From Nematostella vectensis (taxonomy: Eukaryota > Cnidaria > Anthozoa > Actiniaria > Edwardsiidae): a DNA stretch of 64,000 nucleotides. Below, in pieces: positions 1 to 8,360 of the stretch. The stretch is taken from positions 2,571,203 to 2,635,202 of the forward strand of contig NC_064037.1 of assembly GCF_932526225.1 (NCBI RefSeq), written 5' to 3'. A model generated the notes under the pieces. It did no database searches, was not told the origin of the DNA, and saw only the letters and a list, made by a program, of their open reading frames with translations. The first letter of the stretch is position 1, and each line of letters opens with the position of its first letter. The position numbers and the translations under genes are program-made.

Positions 1-582
1 AACTGGGGCTAGAGTAATTTCAAAGATTAGCGGATGAGGTAACGCCTTTGGATAAAAGACCCCATGCTCGCCGAGAATAGGATGGTCGAGTGGAATGCAG
101 TACTTGGTGTTGTGAACTGCTGCAAGAGCTACTTCCTTAGCATCTGATGTCGCTTTGTCACCCGCATTTGTCCTGAGCTTCCTCATGTTTTCAGAGGAGA
201 TACCTTGTTTTATTCTATCCTCACGATCTTCAGCTTGTAAGTATAAGTCGTGATAGGTTTGGAAGAGATCGTATCTTTGAGTATCCTGTAGTGTTTCTCC
301 ACCGAAAAGAATCTTGAGCCTTGACACTAGGTTCCGGCCAACGTTGTTGACGAGAGTATTATTCGCGTGTCCTGTGACGTTTAAGTCGAATAGTAAGGAT
401 ACACTACCTGGAACAATCACTACATTTTCAGCAAGTTTTGGAATATTTATATAGAGGGTTTCTCCAGGACTCGCCGATGAGGGATTGAATGTAATCCGAT
501 TCAGCGACGATTCCGCTTTCAGGCCGAAGGGTTCCCGTGGGACCCTGTTTGGGTTAATTTTTTCTGATATCGCTTGTGCCAT
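1..582 (-). CDS. Polinton major capsid protein, N-terminal 194 residues (runs off left edge)
   Basis: Reading leftward from the ATG at 582-580, the frame stays open to the window edge. The product has the N-terminal pattern I recall for cnidarian Polinton capsid proteins, usually annotated as uncharacterised: IPKLAENVVIVPGSVSLLF, then NNVGRNLVSRLKI, FGGETLQDT, RYDLFQTYHDLYL, and a later HPILGEHGVFYPKALPHPL. Family knowledge: these are double-jelly-roll hexon-like proteins expected to build the virion shell. The gene is divergent from the integrase, sharing only 33 bp between start codons, so both promoters must be inside or overlap coding DNA. Assignment rests on recalled family patterns and the neighbouring integrase and PolB; the full frame is unseen. 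Confidence 0.72.
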   Translation of the reverse strand, partial: MAQAISEKINPNRVPREPFGLKAESSLNRITFNPSSASPGETLYINIPKLAENVVIVPGSVSLLFDLNVTGHANNTLVNNVGRNLVSRLKILFGGETLQDTQRYDLFQTYHDLYLQAEDREDRIKQGISSENMRKLRTNAGDKATSDAKEVALAAVHNTKYCIPLDHPILGEHGVFYPKALPHPLIFEITLAPV

Positions 583-615
583 CTTTTATTTTAAGAAAAG
601 AGAGATAATCTTTAA

Positions 616-1608
616 ATGAGTAACGAAAGCAGGTTATCAAAAATATACTATTCCACCGATGGATACTGGAAAGGGTATTCAGCTATTTCTAAGTTAGCTA
701 GTGCCGCTAAAGTCAGTGAAGCCGAGGCTAAGAAGTGGCTTGAAAAACAGGCGTTGTGGCAGATCTATCTCCCAGCTCCAAAGTATGTCCCCAGACCGCA
801 TTGGACTGTGAATAAACCTAATCAGATTCACCAAGCCGATCTGTTGTTTATGCCCCACGATAACGTAGGCAGAAAAACCTACCGTTACGCGTTGGTCGTG
901 ATTGATATTGCCTCGAGATATAAAGATGCAGAAGCACTGACTACCAAGGATTCGAGTGGAATTGCTAAAGGGTTTGAAAAGATATACTCCAGAAAACTTA
1001 AATGGCCCCATACGGTGATTGTCGATCCGGGGACAGAATTTAGGGGAGAGGTAACGAAGATTATGAAAAAGAAGGGTGTCACCATCCAGCGAAGCGAGGC
1101 TGGGAACCATCGCGCACAGGCTTTTGTCGAACGCGCCAATAGAACACTGGCGGAGAGGTTGTTTTCTCATCAGTATGCTCAAGAAATGATTAGCGATGAT
1201 CGGTCCAGAGTTTGGGTGAAACGATTGCCAGGTGTTTTGAAAACTCTGAATAGTCAACCCATAAGAATTACTGGCAAAGAGCCTGCAAAATCTATTGGTT
1301 TGAAAGAGGTTGATATTGACCCTCCAACGTATAAGCGGCCTGTTGGACTTGATGAAGTTAGACTACCACCAGGGGTTAGAGTTAGATATCTATTAGCTCC
1401 TGGAGAAGAGGAAGGAGGTGAACGCAGACGAGCCACAGATCCTATTTGGAGTTTAAAAGTGTTTGATCTATCACGCAGTGTTGTTTCAGTTGGACAGCCT
1501 GTGTTGTACTACCTCTCCGAAGGCGCTCCAAGGAGGTCGTTCGTTAGGGAAGAACTTCAAGTCGTTCCTGAAGATACAGAGCCACCACCTAATAGCGTTC
1601 TGAAATGA
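616..1608 (+). CDS. Polinton integrase (retroviral-type DDE), 330 aa
   Basis: The product is a DDE-type integrase expected to cut and join Polinton ends into host DNA. The catalytic triad is visible: D75 in HQADLLFM, D137 in VIVDPGTEF, and E172 in AFVERANRTL, 35 positions after D137. The region before D75 resembles the N-terminal helical/zinc-binding part but without a clear HHCC set. The C-terminal ~60 residues (VGQPVLYYL, RRSFVREELQVV) look like the beta-barrel DNA-binding tail of Polinton integrases. The frame is complete from ATG to TGA, with no stop or frameshift. Its last 52 nt overlap the tail of the polymerase gene on the opposite strand. No other reading is plausible for this length and motif set. 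Confidence 0.9.
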   Translation: MSNESRLSKIYYSTDGYWKGYSAISKLASAAKVSEAEAKKWLEKQALWQIYLPAPKYVPRPHWTVNKPNQIHQADLLFMPHDNVGRKTYRYALVVIDIASRYKDAEALTTKDSSGIAKGFEKIYSRKLKWPHTVIVDPGTEFRGEVTKIMKKKGVTIQRSEAGNHRAQAFVERANRTLAERLFSHQYAQEMISDDRSRVWVKRLPGVLKTLNSQPIRITGKEPAKSIGLKEVDIDPPTYKRPVGLDEVRLPPGVRVRYLLAPGEEEGGERRRATDPIWSLKVFDLSRSVVSVGQPVLYYLSEGAPRRSFVREELQVVPEDTEPPPNSVLK

Positions 1609-4600
1609 CCGTGAGCGAAGGTGTGAATACCATCATCACAGATGACCCGTTTATCATCCTCATGAGATAGAGCGACCTTGTTCACCGTTTCAGTGTAAAC
1701 ATCATGCTTATGACTTCTGATGACATTCATAAGTCTCATCTGAGGTTTCTTACCAAATAAGCAATCCTTGTAGTCATCGAAACCGATGCTCTTCTTGACG
1801 ACTGCTCTCTTGACGCCCTTGCATTTCTTTTCTTCTTTACCTTCATCCATCTTGTACGAGTAAAGTTTGGCCCTCAGTCCTACAAATTCTGTGATTTGCT
1901 GACCCCCAGCCTCATCTTTAAACATTCCGATGACTTTCTTGTTCACACCCACCTCAATACCAGATGGGTGACCCTTCGGAAAGTTGCTGGTGTCGAACAT
2001 GGACCTCACATCCCCGCTGATGTCCTCGTAAAAGTCTTTCGTCTCGATCTCATACATCAGGCTGTCAGTATCAGTGAATAAGAGCTTTGCATCCTCACCG
2101 TACTTGGGCTTGACGAAGTTGTAGTGGAAATCGTACATGAGCGTCTTACTCAGGTCCAGAATGGACATGCCCAAGTAGACAGGCTTGTTGAAGATCAGCT
2201 TTGTCTTCTTCATGTGGATGGCGGCTAGATTCTCGCAAAAGATGGTGCGATGTTGATAGTTCGGCTTTGATATGAGCTTCTTGGCCTGCTTCTCGTCCGT
2301 CACCAACCGAATGTCCACCCTGTTCCTAATGTTCTCCATAGTCTTACCAAAGACGGAGTTGTTCATTAACTTGAAAAAATCTTTCTCAAAATCGTTTGTC
2401 GCCTTGGCTCTCAGATCGGTGTTCAAGTCAATGTAGGGCTCCAGCCAAGCAGACTCCTCAAAAGTGACACCCCTGTGAATCTTGGTGACTTTTAGCCCAA
2501 AACTCACATAAAGTCTCAGAGTCTCATGGTGGATAACGTACTTTGTCTTGTCGTTAAGGTTGGGGACCAATTTGTCCACATTGCCTAGCCCGATAGATTC
2601 CGGGGCTAGTGGGTAATCGTTGTGTAAGTCATGTAGGTGGTGAGGGTACTCCAAGTCAACCTCCAGAATGCATGGGCGGTCTCTCCAACCTGACAGCTCT
2701 TGGTCACCCATCCACCTGAAACCGTGAGTCGGTAAAGGGTTGCTCATCGCCCAGCCATACAAATTGTTAGCATCAAGGTAGGTGATATATTTTGTGGGTA
2801 GGTCGGGGTCATACTCCTTCATGTAAGGGTTATTTGCCTCCCCATGTCTGTTGCTTATCATGGAGACACCCCCACGGATGCCCTTCTCAATCATGAGCAA
2901 CATGTCGTAGTCCGTCAGAAGCTCTAGCCTCACCTTGGTGGTCTTCAACGCTGCATCCCAAGCCAACCCTGGCGCTGTGTAGTACCAAGCGGGGTCCAGA
3001 CCGTAATTCTTGAGACAAACGTCCCTAAAGTTCTCGAAAACGTCAGCTAAAAGCAACACATCCGACTCTAGGTACAGATTGTGGTAATCCCTCATGGTCC
3101 CCATCCCAAAGACCTCCCACACTCTCCGCGCGTGCAGGTGATCCTCCTCCGATATGTCGGTGTCGTTGAGTTTGGAGTGGAATGCCTCTCTCTGTGGGAG
3201 CTGTGTTGCGTCGAGCTTGCTAAAGCCGTCGAACCAGTCGTAAGGGAAAACACCCTTCCTCAACAACAGCTGGAGCTCCTCCCCCTCATAGTACTCCGCC
3301 AGGTTTTTGAAGCACTCCCTTGACATATTACCCACTAGACTGTCGAGACTGGCCGACATAAACCTGAAACTGTCAATAAATCTGATATCACGTTTAACAT
3401 CAATCTTGTTGCCCTCCTTGTTCGTGAAACTGTCGACTACAATCTGTTTTGTGAAAGAAATATACTTTTCCTCGTTATTAGGTATACAGTTTATTTTACC
3501 TTCCGATGTACCAAGGTTCTTGATAAATAGATGGCTGTCGTACCCAGACAGATTGTGAAAGATAACAGGAAAGAACTTTGGAATTTTGTGATCTAAGTTG
3601 CATGCGTTGTGAGCAGCACCTCTGTACTTTCCGGTGAGGTGGCAATGGTCCAAAACCTTGTCTTCCCCTAATTCACCCTCACAGATGTGGCAGTGAGTGG
3701 CGTCGTTATAGGCGATTTTGTCCTTCGGAGTCATTTTCACCTTCTTAGGGAACCTGAACTTATCGTAAATTTTCTTAATGTCTGACTCCAAAGACTCTAC
3801 GAAAAGCTGTGGGATATCTTCGTCTGGAGATTCAGCTGTGTATCGTACAAGCTCGGATAGGGATATATCTCCGTCGAAACACTTGATGAGATAGCAGAAA
3901 CCAGACGGTTTGTGTTTCTGGTATTGCTTAGTGAAGCTTTTACTCCCATCTGGGGAGCAAGTGTCTATATTCTCTGTGAAGCTCTCAAAGTCGGCATAGA
4001 CAACAAAGGGGACACGCATTTTTCTGTTGTAGTTTTTGAATTTAATGTGGGGTAGATTTCCATCCTTATCTATCTTAGGCATCTCTATTCCAACCGCTTC
4101 ATGATTGCCGCAGCATTCAGAATGTTTTTCTAATGATTGTTTGCACCGAAACGAGTTCAGACATCTACAGCATAAAAAACGAGTATGATGAAACTCATCA
4201 ATTTGAGTAGATACTAATCTCATCATATTCTTTATCCAGCAGTAATGATTCGTCTCATCATCCGAGATGAGAAGTAAGTTGATTGCATTATCTGGATCCT
4301 TCTCACTGATTCTCAATGGATATATTTTGGTTTCGTATCCAAACACATTAACCGTATACTGGTTCTGTTTCTCGAACTTGTCAATCTGTTTTAGTGAGAT
4401 GGGGAACTCTATCCCTGACCAGTCGAATTTCTCAGAGTTCTCTATCATTTGTTTACTGAGCCTTTGAGGATCTTTCTCCCTAGGATACACAGCAGAGGTT
4501 ACTGCCCACTTGAAACATTCGTGATCATTCTCGTTCTTAACATTGATGATCGCCTTCTTAGACGCTAGTTTCGGCGGCAGCGGAATATAGGAAGACCCAG

Positions 4601-5483
4601 AAAGCGGTTCAAAGGGATCTATGTTGATGTCAAAGTATTCCACTTGGTCAAACTGCCATCCGGAGCCTTGCTTCTGGAACAGCTCAACTAATCCGAGTAA
4701 ATAATTTGTCATCGTATCGAACAAATCAGAGAGATCAGTCGACTCTGTCACAATCTCGGGCTTTTCTGTATGAAAATATCCCAGTTCTTCTTCGATCTGA
4801 GCTGTAGCCGGATCCTCTTTTATAAACCCGCAAGTAAAGATAAACTTCACTTTGATAGGCTTTTTTTGTTGACTGATGAGCTCTAAGACTTTCGGTTTGA
4901 TTCTGGCGATGAATGTCTTGGGGTCGTAACCTCTCTGCCCGGCTATTCCGTGGGTTTTAAGATACCCCTTCAACGCCGTCTGTTGTTCCTTGGGTGTGAA
5001 GCGATCTTCCACCTCCTCGTGTAGACGCTTAATCCTCTCCTTCAGACGTTCGACCCGTTTATCTGCAGCCTCTTTGACGGTCTTTTTGATGGGCTCAGGG
5101 ACATAAGATAGTATCCAATCCGCAAACTTGTCTAACTCGCTCTTGATCAAGTTGGCCGCCCTGTTTGCAAAATGCTTGAGTGATTGGACGCGGGAACTCC
5201 GTGGGGGTTGGGAGGGTTTTAGAATAGGGACATTAATCTCAGGTATCGGGCCGTCGAGAATACTCTCCGACGTGTTGGACGGGGTAATGCGGGGTGGTCG
5301 TGGCAGCCCTTTGACAAGTTTGGGTAAAGGAACCCGTCGGGGTGGTGGTGGTGGTGAAGTGCTGGTCAGCGCCCCGACGAGCTCGTCTCTCCGCATCCAG
5401 TAATATCTTGGGATACCCCGCTCCTTGGCGAGGGCTTTCAGATCTTTCACCTTCAGGTTCTCCATTTCTATCAAACCAGCCAT
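1557..5483 (-). CDS. Polinton protein-primed family B DNA polymerase, 1308 aa
   Basis: This is the replicative polymerase of the element. Residues 7-40 form a SAP-like helix pair, followed by a proline-rich linker and a predicted basic coiled segment near 100-165. A C2H2-like zinc cluster is at 438-458. The 3'-5' exonuclease motifs are VVYADFESF (~495-502, Exo I), FHNLSGYDSHLF (~642-653, Exo II) and YHNLYLESDVLLLADVF (~800-816, Exo III). Between Exo I and II sits an HNH/endonuclease VII-like zinc module with CHIC (598-601) and DHCHLTGKYRG (612-622). Polymerase motifs are YLDANNLYGWAM (A, ~902-913), KLMNNSVFGKTMEN (B, ~1038-1051) and LLFTDTDSLMYE (C, ~1135-1145). Length and order match Polinton PolB. 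No frame damage was seen, so it may be functional. Confidence 0.95.
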   Translation of the reverse strand: MAGLIEMENLKVKDLKALAKERGIPRYYWMRRDELVGALTSTSPPPPPRRVPLPKLVKGLPRPPRITPSNTSESILDGPIPEINVPILKPSQPPRSSRVQSLKHFANRAANLIKSELDKFADWILSYVPEPIKKTVKEAADKRVERLKERIKRLHEEVEDRFTPKEQQTALKGYLKTHGIAGQRGYDPKTFIARIKPKVLELISQQKKPIKVKFIFTCGFIKEDPATAQIEEELGYFHTEKPEIVTESTDLSDLFDTMTNYLLGLVELFQKQGSGWQFDQVEYFDINIDPFEPLSGSSYIPLPPKLASKKAIINVKNENDHECFKWAVTSAVYPREKDPQRLSKQMIENSEKFDWSGIEFPISLKQIDKFEKQNQYTVNVFGYETKIYPLRISEKDPDNAINLLLISDDETNHYCWIKNMMRLVSTQIDEFHHTRFLCCRCLNSFRCKQSLEKHSECCGNHEAVGIEMPKIDKDGNLPHIKFKNYNRKMRVPFVVYADFESFTENIDTCSPDGSKSFTKQYQKHKPSGFCYLIKCFDGDISLSELVRYTAESPDEDIPQLFVESLESDIKKIYDKFRFPKKVKMTPKDKIAYNDATHCHICEGELGEDKVLDHCHLTGKYRGAAHNACNLDHKIPKFFPVIFHNLSGYDSHLFIKNLGTSEGKINCIPNNEEKYISFTKQIVVDSFTNKEGNKIDVKRDIRFIDSFRFMSASLDSLVGNMSRECFKNLAEYYEGEELQLLLRKGVFPYDWFDGFSKLDATQLPQREAFHSKLNDTDISEEDHLHARRVWEVFGMGTMRDYHNLYLESDVLLLADVFENFRDVCLKNYGLDPAWYYTAPGLAWDAALKTTKVRLELLTDYDMLLMIEKGIRGGVSMISNRHGEANNPYMKEYDPDLPTKYITYLDANNLYGWAMSNPLPTHGFRWMGDQELSGWRDRPCILEVDLEYPHHLHDLHNDYPLAPESIGLGNVDKLVPNLNDKTKYVIHHETLRLYVSFGLKVTKIHRGVTFEESAWLEPYIDLNTDLRAKATNDFEKDFFKLMNNSVFGKTMENIRNRVDIRLVTDEKQAKKLISKPNYQHRTIFCENLAAIHMKKTKLIFNKPVYLGMSILDLSKTLMYDFHYNFVKPKYGEDAKLLFTDTDSLMYEIETKDFYEDISGDVRSMFDTSNFPKGHPSGIEVGVNKKVIGMFKDEAGGQQITEFVGLRAKLYSYKMDEGKEEKKCKGVKRAVVKKSIGFDDYKDCLFGKKPQMRLMNVIRSHKHDVYTETVNKVALSHEDDKRVICDDGIHTFAHGHFRTLLGGGSVSSGTT

Positions 5484-5560
5484 GTCTTTAAACCACTTTT
5501 CAAAAGCTTTTTTTAGATGTGAAGCTGAGAGGCTAGCCCCCTCGAGCTCCCTCTAGGTGC

Positions 5561-5850
5561 GACACGTGACAAAGTGATTGACAGGTTTTAAACAAAATGA
5601 TTGACAGGTTTTTTACAAAATGATTGACAGGTGGGCTTGGCCGTCACGTGACAAAGTGATTGACAGGTTTTCGATAAAATGATTGACAGGTTTTTTACAA
5701 AATGATTGACAGGTGGGCTTGGCCGTCACGTGACAAAGTGATTGACAGGTTTTTTACAAAATGATTGACAGGTGGGCGTGGTCGTCACGTGACAAAGTGA
5801 TTGACAGGTGGGCGTGGTCGTCACGTGACAAAGTGATTGACAGGTGGGCG
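5561..5850 (+). repeat. Polinton subterminal tandem array of TGATTGACAG and CACGTG palindromes
   Basis: Ten exact copies of TGATTGACAG start at 5575, 5598, 5621, 5657, 5680, 5703, 5739, 5762, 5798 and 5834. Five CACGTGAC sites start at 5563, 5645, 5727, 5786 and 5822, four of them inside a perfect GTCACGTGAC palindrome. Units are 22-36 bp and combine into composite units of about 82 and 36 bp. The array lies 78-367 bp upstream of the PolB start codon, where a promoter or terminal replication region is expected. TGATTGACAG is the known PBX-PREP/MEIS composite decamer and GTCACGTGAC the CLEAR/USF-type E-box. Function here is inference. Confidence 0.9.
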
Positions 5851-5870
5851 TGGTCGTGTAGGAGATCCCT

Positions 5871-6000
5871 GGCAAGCTCGCGCATGCGCAGGTCGCGAGG
5901 CTTGGCGGAGGTGTGCGGAGACTTTTGCGCCATTTTGGAATGAAATTTGGGATGATCAAAAAGTTGCGCCAGCTGCGCCATTTCCCTACTACTGTACTTG
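5871..6000. other. Junction region right of the Polinton array; element end not resolved
   Basis: The sequence is GC-rich with CpG-containing words (gcgcatgcgc) and a short inverted word, gcgccagctgcgcc. No open frame of note and no clear AG-starting Polinton terminus or 6-bp duplication was recognised. Confidence 0.4.
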
Positions 6001-6058
6001 AACACGAGTCTGGTTTCAGATGACAACTGATCAGCGGTCTACCAGATGAGAATGCATG
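6001..6058 (+). repeat. Left arm of an inverted repeat pair (partner 8299-8360)
   Basis: This arm begins aacacgagtctggtttcag and continues with tgatcagcggtct and a ccagatga word. It matches the reverse complement of 8299-8360 over about 60 bp with only a 3-bp indel and a few transitions. The pair encloses 2.2 kb with no recognisable coding capacity, so it may be the terminal repeats of a non-autonomous DNA transposon or two copies of one MITE end. Confidence 0.6.
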
Positions 6059-6637
6059 AATTTGCAAAGGAAACCCGATATAAAGAATAGTTCAACTAGT
6101 CGGCTTGCAGTTTTTATTCTAGATTGTTTCTTATTTTATGTTCTTCATTCTATAAAAAAACATATTAATGATGCCAAAATTATTTTAAAAAGATACCGTA
6201 GGAAACACCAATCGAAGAATAAAACACAAATACCACAAGCAAACATGCTTCGTTGACATAAGGGCATAAGCTAAAAGAATTGTCACACTCCCTCAAAGCG
6301 GCATCCTGTTACAGTAACACCTCCGTTAGCCACAAAAGGCTTTAGGGCAACACAGAGAGATCACATGAGGCTGCTTCTTATAAAATCAGGCAAGCATAAA
6401 ATTGTAATTCAGATGATGCTTGATATTTTTCTTGATCATGACTACCTGTGATTACGCTGTTTGCGTGGGTGGTCCTTGTGGCCCTAGTGTCGATTGCTCG
6501 AGCAATTCAAAGTGCGTTCTTAAACTTTAAACTGAGTTTGAACTTCTTCTTGCTAGAGCTGGTAAGTGAATCATGATTTAACGACCGGAGTATTTGTTAA
6601 GCGCGCGCGTAGGTGACTCTTGAAACGCAAATGTAAT

Positions 6638-6688
6638 CACAGGTAGCCCAGGCAATGGTTGCTTGTCCGTAGCTCGGAATTCGGCTGT
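6638..6688 (+). repeat. Solo end of the MITE family seen complete at 17625-17844
   Basis: The words CACAGGTAGCCCAGGCAATGG and, a few bases later, CCGTAGCT and GGAATTCGGCTG match the terminal arm of the MITE at 17625-17844. The opposite arm was not found nearby, so this is a decayed or truncated copy. Confidence 0.6.
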
Positions 6689-7359
6689 TCTGAGAGGGGA
6701 CGAGTAAGGCGACGACGAGTGAAATGAGTTCTCTAATAGAAATCTGACTACCCCCGAAAGAACAAAGAGGGATTTTTTTATGCCTTTGCAGTATCTTCAC
6801 GGGACTTTTATTGTCGGATTTGGCTACGTACCAGGGTTATCTAGCTTATGCTTTATAGTTTTGTCTACAAATAGCACGTCAATTGGGAACCGAAAGTGGA
6901 CCCTCGGCCGCTGTGGGCGCACACCCTGCATCCCCCCCCCCCGGGCATATTTTGGGGAGTCCCTATTTCAACTCAACTTCCCGTTTCGTAGACTCGACTT
7001 ATTTATCGCGCACCTCTGCTTTCCTTATATTAGTTTATGTGTGTTCCGATGTTTGTGTGTGTGTATGTGGGGAGGGGGGGATATGCGACGGAGATTGATT
7101 TTTCATTACGGACTTTGCGCAAAAGTACAGACTAGCTCACAGGCTAATACATCCCTCGCATTAAAACAATGTCAATCAGCATTATATCTTTCGTTTAGCG
7201 AAAGTATTATTTTACCCCTCAAACACGGGGAGTAGATCGTCGTCTGTATCGGAATCATTGACATGTTCATTCAATCTGTCGCAAGCTCCAACTGATTTTG
7301 TAACCCTTTTCCAGGCAGTCTTGTTGGCATTGCACAGTTGTTGTTCTTGTTATATCAAG

Positions 7360-7580
7360 CAAAGTAGCCAATAACGAGTTAATGTTCTCACGGCAATCTA
7401 CGATTGTGCTTGTGCAGAAGGGAAGTAGCCCATAGAGGGTTACTGTTCTAACGGCAATCAACAGTTTACATTGAGTTAACTGACAGCTCATCAGTGGTTG
7501 GACAGAGTGATATTTGTTTTCTCCTGCTACAAAGTAGCGAAGCAGCCCATTTAAAGTCACTATTCTCACGGTAGTCGCCG
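7360..7580 (+). repeat. Degenerate tandem repeat, three copies
   Basis: The motif 'aagtagccna...gttactgttctnacggcaatc' recurs near 7365, 7428 and 7535, with spacing of about 65-105 bp. Copies differ by small indels. Confidence 0.5.
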
Positions 7581-8298
7581 ATTTTCCAGCTACCGGTTTT
7601 TCAAACTACTTCAGTCACCTGGAGCAAGTCCGTAATGAAAAAGAAACTCCGTCCCACCGGCGACCAGCAACAACGGCACATTTACCCTAGGGACTCCCAC
7701 GCAAAAGGTAAAACCTTTAAAAGAAAAAGTCGACAACAACGCAGATTTATGTTTTTTAGAACGATATTTCGGCTGGCCAATACCTGCCTTTTTCAGCTTC
7801 AGGTTATAAATGAGTTACAATGGCATGTTACAGCTAGTATATGTACAAAGTTCATTGATGATTAACTAACAAAAGGTAAAAATAGTAATTGAGTAAGGGG
7901 TGACTTATGGAAGATGGTAAATAGGGTGGTGTGGATTACTAAGTAGCTAAACGGTTTCTTCACATATGTTTGTGTATTAAAAAAAAAAAAAAATAACCCG
8001 GTCCGCCGAGGTCTGGTCCGCGTAGGTCCTGTCTTCATTTTACAAAGACCCGCTCCCATTATTGATAAAAATTTCTGCAGTAATCAAGCAGTGCTCATGC
8101 GCACACAACTAATATGCAAATAAACGTAACGTATACAATTTTTACTCTTACGCCTAAGTTCTTTACCAAATCATCAGATGTTTTTAAAATAGACAAACAA
8201 GACATGATATCGCCTTTTTTAAAATATGATTTTCTAATAAAGAAAGACTAGGACTCAAAACGGTATGTTCTTATCGGGATTAGGATACCTGTGGAAAG

Positions 8299-8360
8299 TC
8301 ACGCATTTTCATCTGGCAGACCGCTGATCAGTTGTTGTCATCTGAAACCAGACTCGTGTT
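8299..8360 (-). repeat. Right arm of inverted repeat pair (partner 6001-6058)
   Basis: This is the reverse complement of 6001-6058 with a CAA insertion relative to that arm. It supplies the second terminus of a possible 2.36-kb inverted-repeat element. Confidence 0.6.

Larger units (their letters stand above)
1..5870. mobile_element. Polinton/Maverick DNA transposon, partial (left end outside window)
   Basis: Three genes diagnostic of a Polinton (self-synthesising, virus-like DNA transposon) lie together: a double-jelly-roll-type major capsid protein (minus), a DDE integrase (plus) and a protein-primed family B DNA polymerase (minus), followed by a tandem subterminal array at 5561-5850. The integrase and polymerase frames are open with all catalytic motifs visible, so this copy looks recent. 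Organisation is compact: the capsid and integrase start codons are 33 bp apart, and the integrase and polymerase 3' ends overlap by 52 bp. The left end, the ATPase, protease and minor capsid genes are not in the window. The right terminus and its 6-bp target duplication could not be fixed; the end given is where the subterminal array stops. Confidence 0.85.
6059..8298. other. Non-coding interior between the 6001/8299 inverted repeats
   Basis: No gene is supported. It contains a solo copy of the ACAGGTAGCCCAGGCAATGG repeat end (6638-6688), a C9 tract near 6931, GT-rich DNA near 7045-7070, and a degenerate tandem repeat at 7360-7580. The remainder looks like ordinary AT-rich non-coding DNA. Confidence 0.5.

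Noticed and set aside
1..5870. Infection or contamination by a free DNA virus rather than an integrated element
   Set aside because: The polymerase-integrase-capsid set is typical of Polintons resident in animal genomes, and the DNA continues directly into host-type repeats and exons.
5726..6067. Short overlapping frames in the Polinton subterminal array
   Set aside because: They only translate the repeats; no homology, and they overlap a likely promoter or terminal region.
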